A stretch of DNA of 64,000 nt from Rhynchopus sp. YZ270_cl-10 (lineage: Eukaryota; Euglenozoa; Diplonemea; Diplonemida; Diplonemidae), in contig OZ037849.1 in NCBI GenBank assembly GCA_964035575.1, positions 806,001 through 870,000 on the forward strand. Reading direction: 5' to 3'. The position numbers and the translations under genes were made by a program. Below the pieces are notes generated by a model. The model was not told the origin of the DNA and did no database searches. It saw only the letters and a program-made list of their open reading frames with translations. Of this stretch, positions 41,380-51,286 are shown in pieces (the stretch's first letter is position 1; every line of letters starts with the position of its first letter).

Positions 41380-42027
41380 GTAAAACTTTTTCTTTTCGTT
41401 TTTCTCTTTTTTTTTTTTTTGTCTGTCGCACAATGCAATGATGGTAACTAGTAGATATGCACATATGTAGAACCATATTCTTTCTTTGTTCTGTTTTTTC
41501 TTTTCTCCCCCCAATGAGCGCTCTAAATCAGTTGCCCGCGGATCTCTTTGTACAAAAAGGCCTTTGTACGAAATAAAAATAAATTCCCCCCAAAAAAAAG
41601 CACGTTTAGGAAGGCAACTTCTTTAGCCGGCCAACTCCATTTGTCTTGGAGCTTCCAGGACCATAATATACCCAGATGCGTGCACAGAGAGGCGGATGTA
41701 TCCAAATAATGACTATGTGACTCACTGCGCAAACGCATCTGCTCTGCTCCCTAAAAGGAATGGTTACAAAATAAAATGGTTTTCTCCAAGGGGGCTACTC
41801 TTGTCTGTGTGCCGACCCCAAAAAATGCCGTTTTCTTTCGCTGTTTTTTTTTTTTTCTTCTTCTTTTACAGTTTATTGAGTGCATATGATGCAAAAATGC
41901 CCCCCTTTTTTTTTGTGCCGGTGTCTCGCCTTGCCTCACCATTATCCTCCCGGCTCATTTTTTTTTATATTTACATTCGCGGTAGTAACTAAGGGGAAAA
42001 ACCCCCCATCCTAGCTTTTTCAAAAAT

Positions 42028-42664
42028 CAGGGTATTAGGGTGGTTAAAAAAACTGGTTTTCAAAACCAGTTTTTCCAAAAACTGGTTTTCAAAAAAAAAA
42101 AAAAAAACAGAGAAATCTGGAGGGGAAAAAAAAACCGACACTTTTCACCAGGCCTTTCTGTAAATGTCGTCCCCAGATTAGGGCGGACTCGATTTTTTCC
42201 CCCGCATTTTTCCCCCGCCTGGTAGAACCGTGGTTGAACCACGGGAGTGCCTTTGGGAAATGGCTATTCCTTGAAATTTTTTTGCCTGCGGCGCCATTTT
42301 TCATTTTTTGCTCCGTAAAAAAGGGTTCGTTTGAGTGGCTCTGTGGTGTAAAAAGCTAGATTTTTACACCGTACCCTCAAAAAATTTTCGCCTGCGGCGC
42401 CATTTTATATTATTTTTTTGCTCCGCGAAAAAAAATGCACTCCCTATGTTCCCAATGTCTACCCTGGGTCAGCAGCGCCGAAAAATATTTTGAAATCGGA
42501 TTCCTGGATAAAACACTGACCCCACCCCCGAAAAACTCGAAAGGGGTGACTGTGTCCGTCAACGGTGGAGGTTTTCGCCAGAAACACTAGTTTTTGCCGC
42601 CCAGGAGAGAAAACCAGAAAAACCAGTTTTTTCCGGGATTTTGGATTTTCACCCTAATACCCTG
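42028..42664. mobile_element. Non-autonomous hAT-like transposon with 8-bp target duplication
   Basis: The ends CAGGGTATTAGGGTG and CACCCTAATACCCTG are perfect inverted repeats, and TCAAAAAT directly flanks both sides. An 8-bp duplication plus CAGGG termini is typical of hAT elements. The 637-bp interior has subterminal AACTGGTTTTC repeats and two GCCTGCGGCGCCATTTT blocks, and no transposase. Confidence 0.85.
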
Positions 42665-42816
42665 TCAAAAATACAAAAAAAAAAAAAAAATCCACTTTAG
42701 TTATTGACCCACCAATGTTTATCCTGCTACTGTATTAAGGTAGATATGCATCACAACCAACCTTCAGGTCAGTGCAATGACTGTCATACGATATAGCTGG
42801 CTTGAGGTGAAACCCC

Positions 42817-42846
42817 AAACACTGTTCACGAGAGGGCTTTGTATTT
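42817..42846 (+). repeat. H5-type hairpin repeat
   Basis: AAACACTG...CACGAGAGGGCTTTGTATTT, followed by CATGTCAA. The loop and right arm agree with copies at 47.1 and 55.2 kb; left-arm pairing is weaker here. Confidence 0.45.
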
Positions 42847-42859
42847 CATGTCAACCTGT

Positions 42860-42888
42860 AGATGAGCGCACGAGAGGCAAATTCATCT
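42860..42888 (+). ncRNA. H1-type hairpin, short inner stem
   Basis: AGATGA/TTCATCT outer stem, GC/GC inner pair and loop ACGAGAG. It sits 13 bp after the H5 copy. Confidence 0.55.
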
Positions 42889-42966
42889 TCCTCGTTTTCT
42901 TTTGTTGTTTTTGTCTCTTTTGTGGCGCGGCATCTGTTCATCGAGGCGTTTAGTTTTCACTGCAGT

Positions 42967-43002
42967 AAGGTGGCTAAAGCTGTGAGGCTTAGGTTCATCT
43001 TT
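42967..43002 (+). ncRNA. H1-type hairpin
   Basis: AAGGTG/TTCATCTT outer and GCTAAAGC/GGCTTAG inner pairing with loop TGTGA. An A-run follows. Confidence 0.6.
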
Positions 43003-43017
43003 AAAAAAAAAAAACTT

Positions 43018-43075
43018 TAGTGGAACACACTCTAGGGTGGCTACACGAATACAACCAAGTTTTCAAAAAAAAAAA
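43018..43075 (+). repeat. H3-type hairpin repeat with ACAACCAAGTTTTC tail
   Basis: TAGTGG...CACTCTAGGGTGGCTACAC, then the same tail as at 16.6 and 48.3 kb. It starts 16 bp after an H1 copy, and 43180-43210 holds a further hairpin (ATGTGTAC/GTGCACAT). Confidence 0.6.
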
Positions 43076-43737
43076 CTCTTTATTTTCTTGGAGGATATGT
43101 GTGGGGATAAGGGTCCGTAAAGGATTTATCTATCCTTGTTTTGAACAGCAGCTTGGCTTTTGCCGTGAGTTTTATTTTTTTGTGAGATGTGTACGAGAGA
43201 GTGCACATTCATCCTACAAATTACAAATTTTATTTTCTTTTCTCTCTTTGTATTCACGTACTATTATAGACAAAATCCTGTTACAGATTGTGAAATTTGA
43301 AAACCTGAATTTTTACGCGGCGTGTCAAATGTAGATCCTATACAAAAAGGTAAATCCCTTTATTACACGCCCAGCGAAAAAACAGGAGAATCCCACACAA
43401 GTCTACCCAATTTTTTCCCTGAAATTTCCTGAAATTTGGTGTTTAGCAGAGTTTGGTGGTATTTAAACACCACCAAACATCCTACATTGCACAACAGGTT
43501 CCACATTTTTCATTTCACGTCTGCGACTCGTCTATATTAGTACGTTAATGAACACAGCTAACTAATTCCAATTTGAATGATATTCCGAAAATTTTAGCCT
43601 AGTGGGTAGTGGGTCACGAATCCACAACCCCCACTGCGTTACATTATGGGGGATATAATTGAACGGGGAATTATCTGTTATTTCTAAGGTGACTAAACAC
43701 GAGAGACCAATGTTCAAAACATTAAGTAATCTAATCA

Positions 43738-43767
43738 GACTAAACACGAGAGGCTTAGGGTCATCTT
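43738..43767 (+). ncRNA. H1-type hairpin (after a partial copy at 43686)
   Basis: GACTAAACACGAGAGGCTTAG, then GGTCATCTTATAAATTTTTC. A partial copy at 43686-43723 shares AAGGTGACTAAACACGAGAG but ends differently. Confidence 0.55.
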
Positions 43768-43834
43768 ATAAATTTTTCTTTCTTTTTTTTTGGTGTCGGT
43801 ATGCTTACCTCTATCTCTTTCTATTGCGTTCTAT

Positions 43835-44319
43835 GGTGCTTCCCGGGGGGTGTGCATTTCACAAATTTTCACAAAATGTGACAAGTTTTCACAAATTTTC
43901 ACAACACGAAAACCGCTACAAAATTGTGAAGGCTGGTGAAAAGTGGTGAAAAATTGTGAAAAAATGTGAAAAGTTGTGAATAGTTGTGAAAAGTTGTGAA
44001 TTGATTTTTTTTTTTGTGTGCTTTTTTTTTGGGCGGGGTGGTGACCCACCCATTGAGGGGTACGCTGGGATTCACAAGATAGAACGTGATGTGGTGTACC
44101 TGTGTACCTGTGTACTGTGTGATGTGCGGAAATGACGAGAACTTGTCCATTTCGGCAAATTGACCCCACCACTGGCCGTACGGATTCCGGAAATGCAAAT
44201 GCCGGCGTTTAAGAGCTTCACCAACGAGAGAAAAAAGGGTAGTGAAAAGTTGTGAATAGTTGTGAAAAGTTGTGAATTGAATTGAAAATTTGTGAAATGC
44301 ATACCCCCCGGGAAGCACC
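43835..44319. mobile_element. Inverted-repeat element with ~38-bp termini
   Basis: GGTGCTTCCCGGGGGGT with GCATTTCACAAATTTTCA at the left is matched by its complement ending 44319, with one or two mismatches. Inside are two copies of a GTGAAAAGTTGTGAATAG array and a segment (44145-44205) related to the 250-bp tandem array. No protein is encoded. Target duplication is uncertain because TTCTAT occurs on both sides only at small offsets. Confidence 0.75.
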
Positions 44320-44335
44320 ATTCTATCTCTTTTTC

Positions 44336-44370
44336 AAGGTGACTAAGCTCGAGAGGCTTAGGTTCATCTT
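44336..44370 (+). ncRNA. H1-type hairpin
   Basis: AAGGTGA/TTCATCTT and CTAAGC/GCTTAG with loop TCGAGAG; a near-consensus copy 16 bp after the inverted-repeat element. Confidence 0.65.
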
Positions 44371-44853
44371 AAACGCTTTTTAAAAAAAAACCCTACTCCC
44401 ACTCCCACCCATCCCTGCAACGCAAAGGCAGAAACTTAAGGAAATGACGAAAAAAGAGCATTTTTTGGTGTGATTCAGGGGGTACGGACAATCCACGGGA
44501 GAACCACGGAGCCATGGAGAACTGTTTCGGGCTATATTAAGATTTACGGAGCACCTTCGGGAGAACCACGGAGAATCGGTTTTGGTGATCACACCAATTT
44601 TCATATTTTTACAAACACGTCGGTAATACAAAAAGGTACACTGTCACGAAGTATTTTGTACACTATCAACTTCACATAGCTTCATCCCTGACTACCAACT
44701 TACCACAACACAACACAGACCTACACAACACTGTCCGGTGGAGGGGTGGCTGCATCAGCCACTGAAGCAACGCCCCTCCTCACTCCCTTCACCCTCCCCC
44801 TCCCCCCTCGATTTTAGTTTTCGCCGACCTAGATTTCATCACCCAGATTCCTG

Positions 44854-46929
44854 ATGACGAATTGTAGACAGTACTTGGGGGATGTACTGACGCTGGATGG
44901 AACCTTAGGGAAGAGCGAACGAAAAAAGCAGACCGCGTTTTTTGCCTTTGCCTCGACAGGGGTGGTTTTTGGTGTACTGCATTTGTCCACTGCAATGGAT
45001 TGGATGCTGGCACAACCTTTGTACTTCGGCGCGTCTGTCCTCAGCACTGCTCAATACATGGCACTCTTTGTGGCCATTCTCTGTAAATGCACGTTCTCCC
45101 CCAGCACCACTGCCGGAATTATCTTATTTCTTACAGTCCCGGTGTTGTTCTGGGACATCAATTCTCGAACGATTGGAATCTATGCCTGGCCTCTGCTTGT
45201 TATCGCTATTGACATGCTTTTGGTGATGCAGGTACCTGCGAGGTATACATATGGGTTAGTGGCGTTTGTGATAGTCTATCTGTTTGTGATGGGGTTGGAA
45301 GAAAGCTTCAGGTTCGGTATCCTAGACGCACCAGGTCTGATGAAGCAGGAAGGGGAGCACAGCAGGGCAGAGTACTTCTCGCGGATGGTGGACTGCGAGC
45401 GGCCGCCGTGCGCTGCAGGGTTTCCGACGAATATGTTGCTGCCGTCGCTTGCGGTTTTTATATTTGACTTTATTTTGACGCGCGGGTTTGCACACGAAGT
45501 GCTTCAGGAGCAGGCGTCGATGCAGCGCACCATCAACGCTGTGCAAGAGATCGCCTCTCTGCTTGCAAAGTACGACGTCGAAGCTGTTGCACAAACGTTG
45601 AGAGATCAGGAGGAAGCGCTGCCCGAGCAGATGTACGAAACGCTGCAGACCATGGAGGAGAATTTGCGGCGGTACCGGCCGTACCTCCCGGCAGCGCTGT
45701 TTGAGGAGATGGAGATCGAGGACGAGAGGGTGCACCGTGTACACCCTTCGATCGCTCCGGGGGCGGACAGCAAGGTTGCGACGATTGTTTTTACAGACAT
45801 CCGGCTGTCAACATTGATCTGGGAGCACGCCCCCGAAGGCATGCGCGCAGCGCTGAAAATCCACAACTCCGTCATCCGAGACGCCATCCAAGCATACAAC
45901 GGCTACGAAGTCAAAACAATCGGCGACGCCTTCATGGTCGCCTTCTCCTCCACAGAAGATGGTGTCGACTTCGGCCTTCACGTACACGAACTTCTCCTCG
46001 CTGCCTCCTGGCCCGCCTCACTCCTCGAAGACGCACCGATCTGCGCTGAACAGGGCTCCCTTTGGGGTGGCCTCACTGTACGCATTGGTGTCAACACCGG
46101 ACCAATCTCTTCTGAAGAAAATGCTTTGACCGGACGAACTGATTATTTTGGACACACAGTGAACGTTGCGGCCAGGATTGAAGGTGCGTGCCAACCTGGT
46201 GCGGTCGCGCTTTCCACCGCACAATGGGATGCGTGCAGTCCGCGCAACGCTATTGCTGGCAAAGCAGAGGAAGTGCAACTCCGTGGTTTATCTGGAAAAA
46301 CTTCGGTTATTTGCATTTGGCCAATCTCCCTCGGAGGCAGGGAAAACACCCCACTCCTCTGCCCGCAAGAAGGCAGCGGATCTCTAGGTGGAAAGGAATC
46401 TATTTCTACCACATCTGGGGTGCCCGCATTCTTGGCTGCCACCGCAAAGCCTTTTGATGCAACCGTCGCCACGATCCAGCTAACGGCAGGGACCGATGGC
46501 GATCCGTCAGTCCTGCGGTACACAAGCACCAGATTGGCGACGCTCTCCGTTGCGTTGGATCAAAGTGGGGGTACGTTAGTCACATTGTTGGGGAGTCGTG
46601 TGTGTGTTGGGTGGAATCTGACGAGGCCGGTGTCTTCGCATATGGAAAGTGCAGTGCGTTTTGCGCAACGTATCCAAATAGCGTGTGTTCTGTCTGGTGC
46701 GGGGTTGGTGAGCGGGCCTGTACAGCATGGCGATGTAGGTGCCCGTCAGCATCGTTTTGTGACCGTGACCGGCGCCCCAGTCTACGGAAGCTGGCACCTT
46801 TGCGATGATGCTGCAGAACGCAACCTCTGCCTCTTCCAGCCTCACCACGGTACACTACCCACGACCCTAGCAGATGTGGTCCTCAGAGACAAGCTTGCGG
46901 GGACCTTCAGCGTCAGATCGGGCCTCTAA
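44854..46929 (+). CDS. Membrane adenylate cyclase paralogue, catalytically complete
   Basis: The 691-residue protein shares the plan of the 21.4-kb cyclase: an N-terminal LTLDGTLGKSERKK box, six hydrophobic segments, the QEQASMQRTINAVQEIASLL helix, an active class III domain and a degenerate second domain. Catalytic residues are complete: Asp315 (FTDIRLST), Lys354 and Asp358 (EVKTIGDAFM), Asp430 (DYFGHT), Asn437 and Arg441. It therefore should make cAMP. It is more diverged in the membrane part and in codon choice (more C-ending codons in the middle) than the other two, so it is an older duplicate or partly converted. Unlike the other two, its start is not preceded by the shared leader. Confidence 0.92.
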   Translation: MTNCRQYLGDVLTLDGTLGKSERKKQTAFFAFASTGVVFGVLHLSTAMDWMLAQPLYFGASVLSTAQYMALFVAILCKCTFSPSTTAGIILFLTVPVLFWDINSRTIGIYAWPLLVIAIDMLLVMQVPARYTYGLVAFVIVYLFVMGLEESFRFGILDAPGLMKQEGEHSRAEYFSRMVDCERPPCAAGFPTNMLLPSLAVFIFDFILTRGFAHEVLQEQASMQRTINAVQEIASLLAKYDVEAVAQTLRDQEEALPEQMYETLQTMEENLRRYRPYLPAALFEEMEIEDERVHRVHPSIAPGADSKVATIVFTDIRLSTLIWEHAPEGMRAALKIHNSVIRDAIQAYNGYEVKTIGDAFMVAFSSTEDGVDFGLHVHELLLAASWPASLLEDAPICAEQGSLWGGLTVRIGVNTGPISSEENALTGRTDYFGHTVNVAARIEGACQPGAVALSTAQWDACSPRNAIAGKAEEVQLRGLSGKTSVICIWPISLGGRENTPLLCPQEGSGSLGGKESISTTSGVPAFLAATAKPFDATVATIQLTAGTDGDPSVLRYTSTRLATLSVALDQSGGTLVTLLGSRVCVGWNLTRPVSSHMESAVRFAQRIQIACVLSGAGLVSGPVQHGDVGARQHRFVTVTGAPVYGSWHLCDDAAERNLCLFQPHHGTLPTTLADVVLRDKLAGTFSVRSGL

Positions 46930-47105
46930 ATTAAGGAACGGAATGATTTTTTTCCCATGTTTTCTCTACCGTGTGTGTGAAGAAAATGTTTGAAATTTTA
47001 TTAGCCTTGGGTTTTGTGTCGGTGGTTTGTATTTTTTTTTTGCTTTGAGATCTGTATCAGGTCAGTTTGCTTTTTCTTTTTTTATTCTTGTCGGTACACC
47101 CGGTC

Positions 47106-47136
47106 AATACACTGTCACGAGAGGGCTGTTGTATTT
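47106..47136 (+). repeat. H5-type hairpin repeat
   Basis: AATACA pairs with TGTATT around CTGTCACGAGAGGGCTGT, followed by TCAAGACAA. It lies about 175 bp after the third cyclase stop. Confidence 0.55.
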
Positions 47137-47146
47137 CAAGACAAAT

Positions 47147-47270
47147 TTGTTTTGTTTTTGTTTTTGTTTTTGTTTTTGTTTTTGTTTTTGTTTTTGTTTT
47201 TGTTTTTGTTTTTGTTTTTGTTTTTGTTTTTGTTTTTGTTTTTGTTTTTGTTTTTGTTTTTGTTTTGTTT
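47147..47270 (+). repeat. TTTTTG hexanucleotide microsatellite
   Basis: About 20 head-to-tail GTTTTT units with almost no interruptions. Frames through it are artefacts. Confidence 0.95.
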
Positions 47271-47834
47271 TATTTGGCACATGACAGGCACAGAGCATCC
47301 TTGTTGCCGTCCGTCTCTGACTCCACGAATGGAGCGGGGGTTTCCCGGAGCTCCGGCAGCTGTCCTTCTTTGTTACAACCATAACTTCTGTTAGCTGGCA
47401 TTGGGGGCGCGACTCACCCGTTGTGTCGCTTTTTTAGTAAAAAAAAACCCCCCGACTGCTGCCCCCAAGGCACCTGTCCGTATTGGCCAGATTGGGAAAT
47501 CCATTTTTTAGTACAAGAAAGTCCCCTTTGGTACGATTCATTACATTAGCCTTATCCCAGGTAGGCTTGTCGAGGTCACAAAGAACCGACGTCGAAAAAC
47601 ATTGAACCAGTAGGAAAAAAAAGGGGAAAATAAAGTTAGACCAGAGAGAGCCGTCCCATACACCCCATGTTCTCTGCCACATTCCTTTTTATGACCTGGG
47701 GTGCGTCTGTACGTAGTCCTGCCCTTTTATAGGTAGCATTGCTGTGTTCCGGAACCCGTTGTCGTGGTCACTATTCTTTTTTAATATTGTCAATGTCCTT
47801 GGGGTGTTAGTTTGGGGGGGTTTTTTTTTTAAAT

Positions 47835-47910
47835 GGGGCTCGATAACTCGCTGAGGAGAACCAGTGCCCTCCCTGCTGAAATGGGAGACATTTTGCACTT
47901 CCAACTTCTC
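47835..47910 (+). repeat. H2-type double hairpin
   Basis: GGGGCTCGATAACTCGC, then CCAGTGCC...ACATTTTGCACTTCCAAC and a C/T-rich tail, in the order seen at 9.45 and 23.58 kb. Confidence 0.5.
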
Positions 47911-48270
47911 TTTTGTGTGTCCAGACCCCTTAAAAAGGATACTGCGAAAAAAATTGGCTGTCATGCTGCGATAGTAGAAGTAGTCGATGAGAAATCAAAC
48001 AAAAGTATTATTGTATCGGGCCCCTTTTGGGGGGACATTTGCTTCCGGGCAGCTGTTCTTTGTGTACAATAACCTACCTCTTTTGGGTGACTTTGTTGAT
48101 ACGTAAAAAAGAAAGAAAAGAAGCTAAAAAAAATAATGCGTTTTCCCAAATCATTACACATTCATCCCATCTACCGTTCTTCCCCTTCATCTGTTCCCTT
48201 TTTTTCGTATTTTACGTATGGCTCATATCCCTATACCGTATTTCCCACAAAAAAAAAGCAAAAAATACTA

Positions 48271-48325
48271 TAGTGGAGTTCATCCTCGGGTGTCTACACT
48301 AATACAACCAAGTTTTCAAAAAAAA
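48271..48325 (+). repeat. H3-type hairpin repeat with ACAACCAAGTTTTC tail
   Basis: TAGTGGAGTTCATCCTCGGG with TGTCTACACTA, then the conserved tail and an A-run. It is almost identical to the copy at 16.6 kb, 31.7 kb away. Confidence 0.7.
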
Positions 48326-48495
48326 ACAAAACGAGAGCTGGTGTGGCCCGTTTTGCGGTTTTGGATGTCCCAAGAATGGCCCAAAAGTGGTTTAAATCGA
48401 TGGGCGGCCACACCAATGCAGGGTTCGTGATTTTACCTAAAAAAAAAAGCACCGAAGGTGCTATGAAATAGCGGGGGTCAGGAAACAAATGCATT

Positions 48496-48524
48496 CATTT
48501 TTCGTGCATTCTGCACGAAAAATG
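48496..48524. repeat. Perfect 13-bp stem hairpin
   Basis: CATTTTTCGTGCA and its exact complement around TTC. No T-run follows; role unknown. Confidence 0.7.
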
Positions 48525-48814
48525 GTACTAAATCGGGAAAGTGCCAAACTTAATGTGGTCCCAATATGTTTCGGGGCCAAAATATTTTCCGGTTGAACGT
48601 ATTAACGAATACGGTCTCCTTTACCCTTTATCCGAGAAAAAAAAGTACAAGAAGACAAAGAAATACACACATTTGATGTATTTCGACCTTCTCTTTGTAC
48701 CATGCGAGTATTTTTTTGCGAGATTTTTTTTATTTTTTTTTGTACTGTCTTTTTTTTTCATACAATGCATCGATGCCTAGTACGCCTGAAAAAATGGCCT
48801 GGAAAATATATCTA

Positions 48815-48864
48815 GGTGCGGCTGAGGTGTACAGGAATTCCCGAGTACGCTTCTCAGCCACACC
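48815..48864 (+). repeat. 50-nt two-part hairpin
   Basis: AGGTG/CACCT and GGCTGAG/CTCAGCC stems around GTAC/GTAC. It lies about 100 bp before an H1 copy. Confidence 0.6.
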
Positions 48865-48960
48865 TGAGTATTTATTTTTTATCGGGCCTATATCGAAGCC
48901 GACGTGGCGCCGTTGTACTGTATGTTCTTTTTCTTTTTTATTTTTACAAAGTGGCTTTGC

Positions 48961-48994
48961 AAGGTGACGAAGCACGAGAGGCTTAGGATCACTT
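48961..48994 (+). ncRNA. H1-type hairpin
   Basis: AAGGTGA pairs with TCACTTT (here C opposite G, where most copies have T), with loop ACGAGAG and GCTTAG, then ATAAACTTTATAAAATTTTC. Confidence 0.65.
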
Positions 48995-49750
48995 TATAAA
49001 CTTTATAAAATTTTCTTTTTTTTATGCAAAGTCCAAAATAAAACCCCTTTTCCAAAAAAAAGGCAGTAGGGCACGCTCATGACTATAACTCAACATTTTT
49101 TTTTATACCCAATAAGAACGTAGCTTTAAATGATCAAGGTGGGCCGCCAGCTGACGAGCGGTTGTGTACCGCCCTCGTTCACTTACGGTGCGGGCAAGCC
49201 ACTAGCGTTCTTTTTTTACATCTTCTGTTATTGGCCGCAGGGTACTTTGTGCTTTCATCTGTCATGGCTGGCATTGTATGTGGGTCAGTAGGAGGTGCCT
49301 GCGTTAAGAGCTACAGTTTCTTTATTCTTTTCCGTTCATAATCGAACTCACCTTGGGAGATTGGATGGGGAGCAAAACCCGCCACATCCCACGGGGGTCG
49401 AGCAACGCGATGAAATTCCATGAAAAAAAAAAAAAGTCAACAAGGAGCTCTTCGTGCTCTACCATTAACTGTTGTGTTGGGTCCTTTGCTCATGATAAGT
49501 GGTAAAGTCTTTAAGATGTGTGTCATGCATCTGGCATGTTTTGTTTTGTTCACACATTTTTTGTGTAAAAAAAAAGATAGGTGGGCAAGTGCGAAAAAAA
49601 GAACGGATCTCAATTTATGTTAAGTAAGTGTCGAAACCACTTTCACCAATCTGGCTTCAGTTCACAAAAATATACAACAAAAAGTTTAAAAGATTATTGC
49701 TTTGTGCACGAATAAACGAAACGCCCTGTCTTTTTTTTATTTTTTTGTCA

Positions 49751-49806
49751 CAGTCACTGCCTGCGTCTGTTGATGATCGGTGAGGCGTTTGCACTTTCAA
49801 CTTCTC
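49751..49806 (+). repeat. H2-type hairpin repeat
   Basis: CAGTCACTGCCTGCGTC...GAGGCGTTTGCACTTTCAAC, followed by CTTCTCTCCCCC. Confidence 0.55.
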
Positions 49807-50025
49807 TCCCCCTCCCCCCGCTACAATATTCAAGACTGCGGGCAGCGCTGTATTGTAACATATGAACGGCATCCCCTTTACCATTTTTCCATTTGGAGCT
49901 GTGGTCAGGACCACACACGAACACTTTAATTGACGCGGGTTCTCTTTTTTTTGTTAATTTTGATACACCTCTGTCTTTGAGAGCCCGGCGCACAGTTTCC
50001 CTCTTCCCTCCCTTTTTCCACGGAG

Positions 50026-50063
50026 TCAGTGCCTGCGTTCAGAGGCGTTTTGCACTATCAACG
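50026..50063 (+). repeat. H2-type hairpin repeat
   Basis: CAGTGCCTGCGTTCAGAGGC with GTTTTGCACTATCAACG, then a T/C tract. It stands about 225 bp before the Ala/Tyr-rich gene. Confidence 0.55.
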
Positions 50064-50288
50064 TTACCTTTTTTCCTTTACATAAAGGTGCATGTAGTGC
50101 AGAGAGGGTTGACAAGGTGTTAGCTCTCTCTGGAGGTGGACGCAATTGCCCTGTGCGGCAATGAACAACCGTTATTTTTCAGATTATCAAAAAGACCCCC
50201 CCGCACGCACCCATTTTTTTCTTTCAAATTATCTTGTTTGACTTCTTTTCACACCTCACCTACAGAGATATATTTACCACACAAGAAG

Positions 50289-50570
50289 ATGTCCTACTAC
50301 CCGTACTACGCACCGGCACCTGTGTACCCGTCGTACACGTCGTCGATCCTTGCGGCTGACGCTGCAGCTGCCGCAAGTGCACGTGCGGCTGCCGACATTG
50401 CGGTTGCACGTTCGTATGTGCCGCTGTCGCCGCGTTACTCGTCGTACGCAGCAGACGCAGCGATTGCAAACGCACACGCCACCGCACACGCGAACGCTGT
50501 GGCAAGCGACATTGCGCTGTCTGCGTCTGTGCGCCGTGCACGTCTTGCTGCGTACTCGCCGTACTACTGA
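50289..50570 (+). CDS. Small Ala/Tyr-rich protein, 93 residues
   Basis: MSYYPYYAPAPVYPSYTSS is followed by alanine-rich helix-like blocks (AADAAAAASARAAADIAVA, AADAAIANAHATAHANA) and ends RLAAYSPYY. There is no signal peptide or recognised domain. Strong codon bias, a CACACAAGAAG leader like that of the ArfGAP gene, and symmetric Tyr-Pro ends suggest a real and perhaps abundant structural or assembly protein. Low complexity prevents any family call. The wider open frame upstream is noncoding leader. Confidence 0.6.
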   Translation: MSYYPYYAPAPVYPSYTSSILAADAAAAASARAAADIAVARSYVPLSPRYSSYAADAAIANAHATAHANAVASDIALSASVRRARLAAYSPYY

Positions 50571-51286
50571 GGTGGGCAGTACTGCTGCTGCTTGTGATGC
50601 TGCTGCTGTTGGGCCTGCACAACAACGTGTTCCTTTTGATAGCGCACACGAGTGCTGTGTGGCCTGATTGTCGCCGCATTTTGTTTGTACCGCATTCCCC
50701 CCTGCGTTTGTGTTTGCTCATCCATGTTATGGTATGCAGCAGTAGCGACGTTTGATTATGATCTATATTTGTTCAGTCGTGTCGTTGTTCTTCGTGCAAC
50801 CTGCTGTCTTTGCAGTCCAGAGAGGAGAAGCCTGCACACAGCCGCGTGGCACCAGCTTTGGTGGGGTGTGTGTGCGATGTGTGTGGTGTTGGAGGAGAAG
50901 CTAACCCTTTTCCCACATAACTCCCACAACCACATACTGCGTGCTACACCCCACCTCACTTGGACACAAGACCACACATATGAGCTGTGTGCAGGCCTCT
51001 TGCTGCTTGTGAGCTGCCTACCCTTCACCCTTCACCCTTGTTTCACCCTCCACATTCCCCAAACATGTTGTATTCAAAAAGTCCAAAGACGCCCTCCCAA
51101 CACAAAACGTGTCTTCTTTGTTTCTTCACCCCTGCTCCCAACTCTATTTTTTCCCTATTTTTTTCAACCACACATTTTCCAGCCGCAAATACACAACACA
51201 CCGTACACACAACCCAACCACAACAACACTTATTTCCCTCCTTTTTTCCATCTCCCCCTTTATTTGAATCTTTCTCCCCTCTTGCG
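50571..51286. other. Spacer with pyrimidine-rich upstream DNA
   Basis: I see no gene here. From about 51000 the DNA becomes C/A- and T/C-rich (for example CACCCTTCACCC), as it does upstream of other genes, and may be promoter and leader of the ankyrin gene. Confidence 0.4.

Noticed and set aside
47014-47394. Frames of repeated Phe-Leu, Cys-Phe or Lys-Gln
   Set aside because: They are translations of the TTTTTG microsatellite.
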